Shown here in pieces: positions 1 through 11,360 of a stretch of DNA of 64,000 nucleotides (its first letter is position 1; every line of letters starts with the position of its first letter). The stretch is from Bradysia coprophila (Eukaryota; Arthropoda; Insecta; Diptera; Sciaridae). Both the position numbers and the translations under genes were made by a program. Under the pieces are notes generated by a model. The model searched no databases, was not told the origin of the DNA, and saw only the letters and a program-made list of their open reading frames with translations. The stretch spans positions 420,472-484,471 of the forward strand of contig NW_023503293.1 of assembly GCF_014529535.1 (NCBI RefSeq), in the 5' to 3' direction.

Positions 1-3000
1 TTATGATTCTTTAAGAAAAAATAGTCCTGAATATTTGAACAGGATGTCCCTCTGAGCTTGAGCTTAAAAAAATGATTTGCAATAAATAAATTAGAACTAT
101 GGCTATGTTTAAAGGTAGATCTAAAAACATCAAGTTTTTCTGGCTAAGTGAGTCGATGATACACATAACATCCTCTAAAGACTCCATATTAGCACATATC
201 ACGATTAAATACTACTTTTCGAAGCATCACATAATTACCTACATCGATAAAATGGTTTTTCAGTGTTCTAAATCAAAAGCGAGTGCAAATTTCTCAAGAA
301 AGCAACACATTTTTGTAATCTCGAATGCTACTTATTACTTAACGTGTTGTATATATCACAGATTAAGAGCTGTTCACAACCACTTGTTTTCTAAATTTTA
401 ATATTATTTTACGTGTTACGGCATGTTTCATTTTCGTTTACATTGCCTAATCACGTAAAGCATTGTACTTCCGAGGTTCTAAGTTGTTATTTGACAAGTG
501 GGGAATACAGCCCTCCCCTTCGGGTCGGTCTGTAACACCCCACTTATCAAATACACAACTTGGAACCTCGGAAGTAATATACTATTAGTCAAACCAAAAT
601 CGTTTTTTTTATAAAAAATGTAATTGGCGATTTTCACGATGAACTACAGTGATGTCAGTGCTTTCTATATGATTTGTGTTCTTAATAACGATATCGTTTC
701 TGCTACACATTTGTGTCACCACTTTCTTATAGTGAAGATATATTTTTCCGGAGATGGAAAGAGTTGATACCAGATGACGTCCTTTACCTTCATGAGGCGA
801 GCGCCATCTGTTATTATCTCATCTCACTACCGATAATATTGGTCTACACTAGATGTTGATCTCCATGCTTTGTTCTTTGAAACAAGCATACATATCATTC
901 CTCTTCAACAACTACTCTACGCCAATTAACAAAATTTTAATTCAAAGAAATACGTCCAATAACTGATATTCACCTTGGGAGATTAACGGTTCTAAATGAA
1001 AATGAAGCGAGTTCTTTTTTTTAGCTCTTTTATATACAGTCCTTTGGATGTTATTTTTTTTTTGTGTTACACGTTTTTCAATAAGCTTAAATAAAATAAA
1101 TTTTTTCTTTCAATTTGAACTGGTTTGTACATTTTGACCTGTTCAATTATCGCAATAAATTGTACAAAGTTCAAGCCGCATAAAATTATAATTGTGATAG
1201 CATCTAATTGTAAATTATATAAAATCGCCATACATAGAACCTGCCGGTCGGTCGAGTAAAGAAAAAAAAAACTCGCATAAAAACAAGACCCTGTCACATC
1301 GATAATTATTTCAATAACTTTAATTTAAAAAAATTCTATATCTTTTATGAGTGTATTAAGATTCCGGTATATTTTTTCGCCGAAATCCCAAACTTATTCC
1401 ACGAAATTGAAAATAAGAAAAAAAATTTTGCAACCTCGTATAAGGCCGAATTTTAAGAGACCACCTTGAAATTTACAATATCACCTAATTTTAAAATCGG
1501 AATCAAAAGCATTTTACACAAATAAATCATTAAATTGACCGATATAACATGCGGTGGAAGTGAAACCAAAAATTTGATTAAAATATTATGCATGCTATCT
1601 TCACACAAGAGCCACACTACGTAGCGAAAAGTAAAAAAAAAACATTTTTTTTTGCAAGTAAAATTCATCTTATTACTTACATTTTTTTTAATTTAAAAAA
1701 AAAATTCAGTGATGTCGGAGATACATTTATTTGACCTTTACTGTCATTTGAGAATTAAGTTGCGTGTACACACGATTTTTGTGGTGTTACTATATTGACG
1801 TTCGATTATACCTATATTAAAATTATAACATTAATCACCCATCTGGATTATCAGCATTTCAAGACGTATATTAGATGATCTTAATAATTTGCGCGGTAAT
1901 TCCGCTAGACTGCTTGTCCACAAGGCGGGTAACGCAAAAAAAAGTCTTTTCATAAATGGATGTATATACATATACTGCGTATACACTTATATAGGACAAC
2001 GTTCTTTTGAGAGTATAAAGCAAAAAAAAATCTAAATGAATTTTTATGCCCGCATTAAATTTGTATTGGAAATTCATGGTTACGGTGATACTTTTTGTGT
2101 ATAATATCCATTTGATGCGTTGGTTTTTTTTTGGGTAATCGCTTCCTTAATATCACACAATATTTTAATGTAATTCGTACGATTAGAGACTGTTTGGAAT
2201 TAGGATTTTTTGTTGGAAAAATGATCTTACATTAGAGATTAACTGAATCGGTTCAGCATAGATAATCGTGAGAAATACACTCTACGATGTACATAGAATA
2301 GCTATTTTGCTGCCTAGTAAATTGGGCTGCTTTCCGCACTAGATGTGAGATACGAACGAAGCGAGTTCGGTAACACATCGTATGCGCAAAATCCCTATTT
2401 ACTAACATGTTAGCAACAAGATCGTATCTACAGTATAAGGTCAAAATCACCACAAATTACCAAAATTTTAGTCGAAAGATTCATTATTTTCATGCAAAAA
2501 CACATCGTCAGCCAAAACTACTACACCTGCTACAACACCAATAGAATCAGTGCGTAAATATTTTGATTTGTGCACGGACCTGTCAATTTACGCGCAGATA
2601 TGCGTAGAATCGACTACAATATTTAACATCTATACTACAACGGATCTGTCAGTACGCAGATTTACTCTATTTAGTTACTGACTTTAGTTACAATTGGTAC
2701 TCCTGCAATTATAGGGATATTCCAAGTATCAAGTTTATATTCGAGTATATTGAGTATATATCCAGTATATCGACTATAAATCGTGTAGATGACAACTGTC
2801 AACAGAAAAATAAATAAATGAATATTTTCACATCACAGTAGATAACAAATATATTTAAAACAACCGCAAATGTAGATATTTCTCCTCTCGATCTATAAAC
2901 CGGGCAAAAGTAGCACAAATGACCGTATTCGATCACGAATTGTTCTCAATATTTTGTTACATTATCCATTACATTATATGGAGTCGTAGGATGATAATAA

Positions 3001-3442
3001 AACACTTGCAGTGTTATTATTATGTAAGTTATTTGAAAATCGTTTTGCAACGTGTCTGATACAATTTTTGGTTCTTTTGTTGAACATCAATTTATTAATT
3101 TTTTTAATTGTTCAACCGTTGGATGATATCCGATGGAAATGTCACGTTTTTCTTTTAGAACTTTTTCCCGCTTACTTATTACGCATCTCCGAAGTCGTGA
3201 TAGACCACACATTGTGTGTAGTTGAACGGGTTCCATAATGTGGGAGGTCGTTTACGTCGTTTCAATCGAAAATTTTCAATTTTGGTAAAATACTGAATGT
3301 CATATGACGTTTTTATAGGGTAAAAAAGTTAGATGCGAGCCTCCCCTAATTACGAGCATTGTAACAACAGATTGCGGCAACATTACAATCATATGAAATA
3401 GAATATTTCTATTAATCACGTAATGTCAAATTTTCCAGTAGT
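1..3442. other. AT-rich intergenic DNA, no gene seen
   Basis: No open frame here has convincing coding character. The frames present are short, low-complexity and rich in Phe, Ile and Lys. The stretch holds one clear hairpin element (467-575) and otherwise homopolymer runs and decayed repeats. Confidence 0.6.
467..575. repeat. Palindromic MITE-like hairpin
   Basis: Two arms of about 40 bases face each other: ACTTCCGAGGTTCTAAG on the left and CTTGGAACCTCGGAAGT on the right. A GC-richer loop of about 30 bases lies between them. Arm similarity continues through the CAAGTGGGG / CCCCACTT stretch. I see no coding content and no certain target duplication. It is probably a small non-autonomous element. 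Confidence 0.7.
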
Positions 3443-3929
3443 GTAGTGAGTAGAGGTGTGCACCGCCGATTTTACGCCGGCGCGCCGCCGATTTTTTGCT
3501 AAATTTTCGGCGCGCCGCCGCCGAAAAATAATAGCTCACGCCGCCGCCGCCGCCGATTGTATTTTCGTCGCGTCGAAATTTTATACGTTTAGTGCTTTCA
3601 GAAATTTTAATGGGCGACAATAAATATAAACTTAAATTGAAAAATCTATACAAAAGTGTGTGCCTGAGTACATGTACAAGGTTTTAGCAAATGTTTATCG
3701 CTCTTAATTTATAAGTCAGGTTTCTATATGCTGCTATGTTTCTATATGCGTAGAAAGGAGTTTTTTGTTAAAAATTTTTTGTTGAAACTTTGGGTTTTTC
3801 TTCTTACTTGCACTGTACGATGGTGATTTTGTTTCTGATGCTACGATAGGGTTATCTTCGAAGTAGCTTTCTATAACGTATCCCATTTCTATCAGTAGAT
3901 GGCAAGTGTTTTATGCATATTTTTAAATA

Positions 3930-4112
3930 CTTCTTCTTCTTCTTTTTCAGCCTGTTTCTATCCACTGCTGGATGTAGGCCTCTCCAACTTCTTTCCATTT
4001 CGTACGATCCATTGCCATTTGCTGCCAGTTTGTACCTGCAATATTCTTAATTCCGTTTGTCCATCTCTCTGGTGGTCTACCTATAGCTCGTCTTTTATAT
4101 GGTCGCCATATA
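3930..4112 (-). mobile_element. RTE-like non-LTR retrotransposon 3' end fragment
   Basis: Read on the minus strand, this encodes the C-terminal end of an RTE-type ORF2. It includes the words GRPPERW, AGTNWQQMAMDR and EAYIQQWIETG, followed by a stop at 3947-3949. A GAA-repeat tail follows at 3931-3945, a common RTE 3' end. The fragment is 5'-truncated and dead, and sits inside the hAT-like element, so it inserted there later or was captured. Confidence 0.75.
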
Positions 4113-4152
4113 AATACTAGTCCAAAGAAAAAGTTGGCTGCTGTCTTGGGAA

Positions 4153-4216
4153 GGGTATCGATGGATACTACTGAGGATGGTCAGATCACGCTGGCCCGAG
4201 ACCGCCATCGATACCC
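4153..4216. repeat. Dyad GGGTATCGATGG / CCATCGATACCC
   Basis: A perfect 12-base inverted pair with a 40-base spacer. Weaker similarity extends outward toward GCTGCTGT on the left and its inverted partner on the right. It lies inside the hAT-like element. Function unknown; it may be a decayed hairpin element. Confidence 0.5.
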
Positions 4217-4690
4217 GAGGTCGAAACAGCATTTGTCTTTTCTGTATCCTCACTTAACGTGAACTCTTGGTACGTTACTCTATTTTCTGTGCATATAAGA
4301 GGAAGAAGAAGGAGAACAAAATTCAGTGAATCAGTCAAAACTACTGTAATTGTAAAGTGGCAAACTTAAGACCTTATGTGGAATTTGGGTGGAAAATGGC
4401 GCAAATCACGTGTTTTAGGAATTTATAAAGTGGAAAATCTTTCCGGTTTCAAGTTTTTTCGTCAAAAAGACGAGACACGGGTATCTTTATTTTCAATTTT
4501 TAGCTGCTTTATTTAAAAAATTTGGGAAAAAAAATCATTTTGGCGTAGTCTATGCACTTATTACTTATAAATTTAAGTTTATCTAAATCTCTTATTTGCG
4601 AAAACCTTCTACTACGATCTCACTCCTTCATCGAAGATGGACTAAAGGCAACGGGAACGGTTATTGCATAAATCGAAAGATAATAGTAGT

Positions 4691-4819
4691 GAGTTTGCGT
4701 AAATGACATAAATTATAAGTTGGAAATAAGAAGCCTGCAGAACATCTGGTATGAAGATGTGACTTAAAATTTCCAAATTATAATTTGACTTATAGCTTAC
4801 ATGTCATTTACGCAAACTC
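4691..4819. repeat. 129-bp MITE-like element with 18-bp perfect inverted ends
   Basis: The left end GAGTTTGCGTAAATGACA matches the right end TGTCATTTACGCAAACTC exactly as an inverted repeat. It is nested in the hAT-like element. No target duplication is obvious. Confidence 0.7.
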
Positions 4820-5177
4820 ATTAATCATTCTTGGATTCATTAAATTAGATGTTTTCAAAATAATAGGTGATTGTACATTGTACACAATATAAAAGGTGAG
4901 ATACGCCTCAGTTGATTCCCCTTGTATAAGTGGTTGATACTTCAGATTGCAAGATAGTAAGATTTCAGTGTTCGGAAAAATGATTGCGCACGCTTTTTCA
5001 AATGTTTTTGCATTATTTTCGAAAGTTTAGATTTTTTGTAAATTTATCGGCGCGCCGATCGGCGCACCGCCGCCGACTATAAATTTCTTCCGGCGCGCCG
5101 CCGCCGATCCCTTACCAGTCGGCGCACCGCCGCCGACTATTTTAAGATCGGCGCACACCTCTAGTAGTGAGGAAAAT

Positions 5178-5294
5178 AAGTTACGTAATTGTTTGGAACT
5201 TTTTATTCTGTCAAGTAGTGTAGCAAACCGAGCCAAAGCGAGGGATGCAACCACACAAGGCAAAATAAGAAATTCTAAACAATTACGTAAGCTT
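5178..5294. repeat. 117-bp palindromic element beside the hAT insertion
   Basis: Left TTACGTAATTGTTT and right AAACAATTACGTAA are inverted copies, and the similarity extends inward through ACTTTTTATTCTG / CAAAATAAGAA. It lies immediately outside the hAT 8-bp duplication, so the hAT element may have landed near or in this MITE. Confidence 0.65.
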
Positions 5295-8200
5295 ACTCAT
5301 TAGGCCAATGTGAAATGAGTTTTAAAACTCATGTCGACGAAGTAATGACTCATTTCCCGGGAAATGTAAAATTTTTTGGAAATTTTTTTAAATTTTGGAA
5401 CTCTGTATTTTGTCGTCACCCTCACAATAGGTAAATTGAAAATTTCCGAACAAGGACATAATGTCCAATTTACACATGAATAGTTAAAGGAATAGTTGCA
5501 TTAGTGAATTATAAGAAAAATGAAATTTAATTGACTGAGCTCCGTTGACTGAGCTGACGATGTGAATAGAAGTTTTTCTTGATGGTCTAAAACAGAAACA
5601 TCATAAGATTATTCGGTACGAAGCTAAACGAATGAAATTTCATTTTTCTTTTAATTCGCTAATGTTCCGTTTCATATCTCCTATAATCGATTTGCATGTG
5701 TATTTTACAACCCTTCTTTTGTACTTATACATGATAAAGTAGGGTACATAACTCGGGACAAAAATGAAAATGTACGGCTCAGTGTGATTACTAGCCTCGA
5801 CTTCGCCTTGGATCAACAAAATTCTCACATAAACTTGGCATTTCAATTCTTTACCCTATTTTTAAAAATCAATGAAAATTCCTTTCGAGGCATATCAATT
5901 TGCCACTATTTCTGTTTCAGCAGCTCTGAAGTTCTTGATATAAATCGGTTTACTCGCAGCACTAGCTGAAGTCTCTCAGTTCGGTAAAATTTCTGACGAC
6001 CGAAATACAAATCAATTTATTATTCATATTCGCTGTTACCATGCAAAATGAGTTTAAAACTTCGTAAACGAAAGGAAAATCACGAACTGTGTGTGTGTTC
6101 AAGTAAAACTCATAGCAGCGAATAACGTTAGTCATATCAGAAGAATTTAAAATTTGTATGTCACTAAAACAGTTTATTGAATACATTGGAATAGAATATG
6201 CAGACAGTTTAACTGCTGATTTAGATAACAATGTAAATATGGTGACAGAGGATGCATAATTTGTTTCAATTTAGGAAACTCCAAACATTTCATTCATAAA
6301 TTGAAAATTATGAATGAAATTTCAGATTGCTGTATACGATCATTTATGCATTGCTACCTAAATCAGCAATTAGACTTAGTACTGTTTTTTAGTTAAAACT
6401 TTATTAATTTTGACTTGAAACAGTTAACCTGTTACAAACGGCAAGCATATGACCAGTCTATAACTTCCATCGATCAAAGTATTTTTAATCGGTTGGTTTC
6501 AAATCTTGTACTTCAATTTTTTTACATGCACTTTACCATATAAAGGACCATATTACCCAGAGATTGTCATTATTTTTGCCGTCGTTATGAGATAACAGAT
6601 GAATATCCGTATGTGACAGGTTAAACAGAACAACGACTCTTTAGCAACGAGCAATAGGAAGTCGATACTAAAATTGCAATTAAATCGCAAGTATTGTTCT
6701 TAAAACGCCCACACCTCAATTAAGCACGAAATTGACCGATAAATGTGGGTTTTTTTTCACAATTGGTTCACTAAGATACGCCCAAGTATTTCGTCCCATT
6801 AGATTTTCGGGCCATATGACCCTTCGTTACCTGCACCGATAGTGTTAATGTATGGGTGAATTAAATCTAAGACATTCATTTTTCGCGAAATTATAATGCA
6901 GTTAAGCTGTTATGTTTTGTACGTGGTGAAGGCTATGTAACGATTAAATTAATTAAAATTGCGGCCACATTTCGTGTAAAGTAAATCTGTTATTCAGAGT
7001 CATCCTTCCTTCTGTTTTCAATTTTTTTTTAAACAAAATGCAAGCAAATATTGAAATGAAATCCACTTTCAATTGTTTCGCTTAATCTGCAAACTCTGTG
7101 TACTAATCGGAAGTTTGTTCCAATTCTGGTAAATAATCTAGATTCGAAACCGACCAAAATCGGCTGACGATAGCAGACATTGTATAGCTCACAGTTCCAA
7201 AAATAAAATTTTGTGAACGAAAGAAATGAAAGAAAGAAAAAAATTTATCGAAAATATTTGGCACGTGTTTTACTGAGGTTGCACTTTATTTCGTAATTTG
7301 ATGCTTTTATGGAAATTTTTGTTTCTCATAACGTGTCACTTTATCCGTTTAATCGTCAAATTGAAATTGAATACTTCCTTGGTTTTTATTTAATCGCACT
7401 GGCATTCCTTCGATAAATTTGTTACAAATTTCACAGGTTACAGTGAATTCGATTCTTTCCGTAGTAAAAAGTATTCAAAAAAAAAAAAAAATAGAAATTC
7501 ACCATTGGTAACTTACGGACCTGAAGAGATGTTCGATAGAAATCGCGATTACAAATCACAATAAATTTTGAAAAAATTTGTCATATGACTGACGATCAAT
7601 GATTTTTACGTTAAGGAAACCCTTCGAAAATACAAAAAAATTATCAAAAAAAGTTAGTGGAATTTTTTACAAAACAGCACCATAAATAATAAAAAAAAAA
7701 TACTACAAATTCATTCATAAGAGACACCTCGGCCGCATATACACACATGGACAAAATATTAATAATATTGAAAAAAAAAAAGACTCAAATGCGATAAACA
7801 AAAACCTTTGGCAATTAAAAAGCTTTTCATTAAAAATGCTGTTATTGTGCAACAAAAGTGCAATTACACCTGTGGTGTGTTTGTTGTTTTGTGTTATTTC
7901 ATTATAAAATTTATTGGTCGCGTCTAATCTGAACTAATGGATGATGATGATTTTAAAAGCGATTAAATTTTAAGAAAGTTGTTTAAATTTATAGCATATT
8001 AGGAAATAGTTTTTCCTTGAAAGACTTATTTAATGGAGTTTTATGTCATAAACTTGACACAAAATAAGATGTAGTTAGTTGTAATTTTATAAATATATTT
8101 TAAAAATATTTATTTCTCGTTTACGACGTAAAATTGATTGTAATAGATGCATATTTTGAACGCTGCTCTAACAACCAGTTAACGTATATGACAACGTTTA

Positions 8201-8397
8201 TGCACGTAGCCCGTCGTCCATTTACATAAATTTAAATTCTGATTTGCAAATCTGGCTTTTTACTCATTGAATTCTGTGCACTAAAGTAAAAACAAAAATT
8301 TGACCGCTTTGAATTAGGCCTTTGTGGAATGGACTGACTAAAAATGCAATTGAATCTTACACACAATTAGGATGAACGTTCAATTACGAATCATGTC

Positions 8398-8473
8398 ACG
8401 AGCCGTGTTCTGTCTTTTTCTTTTCTTGATTCCAAAATAACAAAAGGAAGAAACAAAACGAATACGGCTCGTT
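8398..8473. repeat. Imperfect hairpin ACGAGCCGT / ACGGCTCGT
   Basis: The arms begin with ACGAGCCGTGTTCTGT and end with a matching inverted ACGGCTCGT stretch about 76 bases later. A U/A-rich middle separates them. It is probably a decayed element. Confidence 0.45.
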
Positions 8474-8872
8474 ACATAAGCAGGCTCGTAGCTGGAAGTT
8501 CACCCAGTTAAAGTTACGGTTTTTATGTTTACAAGAAGTTTTGAGCTCCGGTTCGTTTTACCATTACAATGGTTTAATCCAATGTTAAGGTGAAATCATT
8601 TTGTTGCTTACTAAGAGGTTCAACCATTCTGGTTTACTAATTCTAAAACTGTAGCCAACATTATTTCTGGCATGACTATTGAATATCTTCCTTTTACAAA
8701 TATTTTAGGGCACTCGACCGTTATTTTCAGAAAATTTAGTAGATTGAATTATTTTTAACGCTCAGCCAAAAGCTTGTAACGTAATATTATGCTGCAATGA
8801 ATTATGCTGTAGCGGCGAATAATTTTGTCTCCACATAATCTACATTATCTGCCACATCTGTATTTCTTGTAT

Positions 8873-8961
8873 AGGGCGCTAGAGCTATGGTAGCTATTGC
8901 TTGTGTAGGGCGCTAGAGCTATGGTAGCTATTGCTTGTGTAGGGTGCTAGAGCTATTGTAG
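8873..8961. repeat. 34-bp tandem repeat, about 2.6 copies
   Basis: Units beginning AGGGCGCTAGAGCTATGG start at 8873, 8907 and 8941, an exact 34-base period. The first two are identical and the third has a few substitutions. The flanks (GTCTCCACATAATC on the left, GGAGACAAAGTTAGC on the right) resemble the inner part of the CACTGACAAAA element at 33273-33509. The repeat may therefore be an internal expansion of a related MITE. Confidence 0.8.
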
Positions 8962-10938
8962 ATTAACTGGAGACAAAGTTAGCCGCCTGAGGTGAGTTTT
9001 CAAACTTGTTTTCTTTTTGTCAGAGTGGAAGTGATGATGTGACAAAACTGATGTGCCGTAGGTGTGAATTAGCCATTTTCATTCGGCGCTGTCGATAACA
9101 AATTAATGGCTTTTATGGACAGACCAATATTCAAGAAATCTTTGGTTCGTTATACCACCGCAATATGTAAAAGAAAAAAAAATAGGTCAGCCCTGCGTTC
9201 CCTTCGATAACCCATTTTCAGGCCAAACCATTAAAAAAAACCCTGCGAAAAAAAAAATATTTTCTGTCGTGAACGAAATCTAATTTGAAATTGTAGAATA
9301 AGTGAACGAAACTTTAATTAAAATAGATTTCGCAAAACATTTTGCTGAGTTCAGACAAAAAAAAAATCTTGCAAATATTGCATCATCGTGAATGAGATAT
9401 AAACGTAAAAATAAAATTCATGAAATTTAACTTAACAAAATGCAACGAAACCGATTTTCTATAGACGAGACTCTCATCTATTTTATTTTGTCTTTCAAAG
9501 AAGAAAAATAAACGAATCATGAATGCATTTTCTTGTATACAAGTTTTATACACATAACAAAGCAGAGCATGTAGAGTTTGCCGGTTCGGCTGCAACTATT
9601 AGTAAATGTGTCCCCCCTTCCAATTTCTTTGGTAAACGGCTATTGGTTCGATTAGTGCACACACAAGATACCGATTATATACTTGCTTCATATGTTTTCA
9701 ATGTTTTTTCTGTTGTTGTTATATTTTGGTGATTAGATGGAAAACTGATACGAAACCGTAACATGCTTTCCAATACATATACGAAACAAACCCTGTCGAT
9801 CAAATGGATGGAGAGTATATAAAACGAAAAATACGAATTTTTTTTAAGGTTCTTATGTTTGAAGAAAGAAAAAACCGAATACAAAAAAGGAAGATATGTA
9901 ACTGAGGCTTTAAAAAAAAAAATGTTAAACGAAGATAAAGCTGTAAGTTATATTGAATGTAATGTGGAAAAAGAAAAAAAAGACAAACAACCGAAGAATA
10001 AAAAAGAAATATTTCAACTTAATTAAACTACGAAAATTTACATTTTTTAACTCTCCGTCTACACTACATTTATATCAGTATTTCTATATCACATCTTCTC
10101 TATAAATTTTTTTCTTTTCATTTTTAATTTTTTTGCTTCATAATTAAATCATGTAATACACATAAAATATAATATTAATAAGCCCCACCATAATTGCAAA
10201 GTGCATAGTACCGCTCCGTCAAATAACATTTTATACAGAAAAGCATAAACGCATATACACACTGTTGACGTGCAACCTGATCATAACTTCGTGGTCTTTC
10301 TCGACATCGACATCGCGTAGATTAAACTCTATAAATAATTTTTTTTTTGACTAAATATCAATAAAATTGGCAATCCGTTTTTTTCTTCTCGGTTTTGTTT
10401 TGTTTGATTCTTGTGTGTGTCCATTCCATCAAGTTTTATAAAAACGAAGACAAAACGATATTAATACTGTAACCGTTTCGTTGAGTGAAAATGGACACTT
10501 TTTTGTCCACCTATAACATTTTTGTCAAAGAAATGAGTATGTGAATCAAAAAATTTTGTTCAGTGAATACATTAAATAGACGAGATAGACAAAAAAAAAC
10601 ATTGAAAAAAAAACCAAACAAACAAAAAATAAACTTAAATAAAAATGAAACATTTTTTTCTCTCCAAATGAAAAAGCAGTTCCTGCCATTATAACATTGC
10701 TTTCCTCATAATATTCCTTTTGACTCTGAGAAAATATTCTTAATATAAAGTACATTTGTATGATACACAAAATATAAAATATATATAAAAAAACACTTTG
10801 TATACACCTAATACAAAATATAAATACAAAAAAAAATGTGCCTTCATATGCATGTACAAGTGAAATAAGGTAGATAAATTGTGTGTACACATGTGATATA
10901 ACATACAGATGTGGCGATCTTAACTCGAGCTCGACACA

Positions 10939-11004
10939 TATATAAACGATCGCATTCAGCCAAAATCATTCAGTTTAAGTTTTTGGTACCTGAAGATAAG
11001 TCAG
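10939..11004 (+). promoter_or_regulatory. Core promoter of the CYP307A gene: TATA, Inr and DPE
   Basis: TATATAAA lies at 10939-10946. An initiator-like ATTCAGTT follows, and its A at 10972 would be +1. The TATA box then starts at -33. AGTCA at 10999-11003 falls exactly at +28 to +32 and fits the fly downstream promoter element RGWYV. The predicted 5' leader would be about 389 bases if unspliced. The start is inferred from motif spacing; no transcript data were available. Confidence 0.65.
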
Positions 11005-11360
11005 TAGCAGCTAAACCCAAAAGAAAGTGTAACATTTTCAAATTGAACTTGAATCGATTAGCAATACTTTGAACATTTTTTAACGATCAAAAAGTAAGAA
11101 AAAAAAACTTTCTTTTAAAGAGTGAAAGAAAAAGTTCTAAAGAAATTTATTTACCAAAATCGATTCAACATTCCGATTAATTCTATTTCGTTTTTCATTA
11201 TTAATTTTTTTTTTTTGGTTTGGTCGGAACGGCAAAGGTTCTAAGTTTAGAAATTTTGTTTAACTTTTCGGGAATTCTTTTAACTAAAAAGTGAAGTGAA
11301 TTTTGAAGAAAAAAAAAATCTAAAACTTAATTTACACGACATTTTATCAACAAATCAACA

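Larger units (their letters stand above)
3451..5163. mobile_element. Non-autonomous hAT-like transposon, 1713 bp
   Basis: The ends are inverted copies, TAGAGGTGTGC on the left and GCACACCTCTA on the right. They are flanked by an exact 8-bp direct repeat GTAGTGAG (3443-3450 and 5164-5171). An 8-bp duplication with a (C/T)AGAGGTGTGC tip is typical of hAT transposons. About 100 bases inside each end are packed with CGCCGCCGAT / ATCGGCGGCG words, strikingly GC-rich against the AT-rich surroundings, and may be transposase-binding repeats. No transposase frame is present. Nested inside are an RTE-like retrotransposon 3' end (3930-4112), a dyad around 4153-4216 and a small palindromic element (4691-4819). 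Confidence 0.85.
5295..10930. other. Intergenic DNA upstream of the P450 gene, no gene seen
   Basis: Very AT-rich. It contains one copy of the palindromic GCGAAGCCGAGGTC family (about 5730-5830), an imperfect ACGAGCCGT / ACGGCTCGT hairpin (8398-8473) and a 34-bp tandem repeat (8873-8961). The longer frames, such as the minus-strand one at 10546-10890, are low-complexity Phe/Ile/Tyr strings and are not credible genes. Confidence 0.55.

Noticed and set aside
10546-10890. 114-residue minus-strand open frame
   Set aside because: Its composition is almost entirely Phe, Tyr, Ile, Leu and Val from poly(A/T)-rich DNA, with no homology cue.
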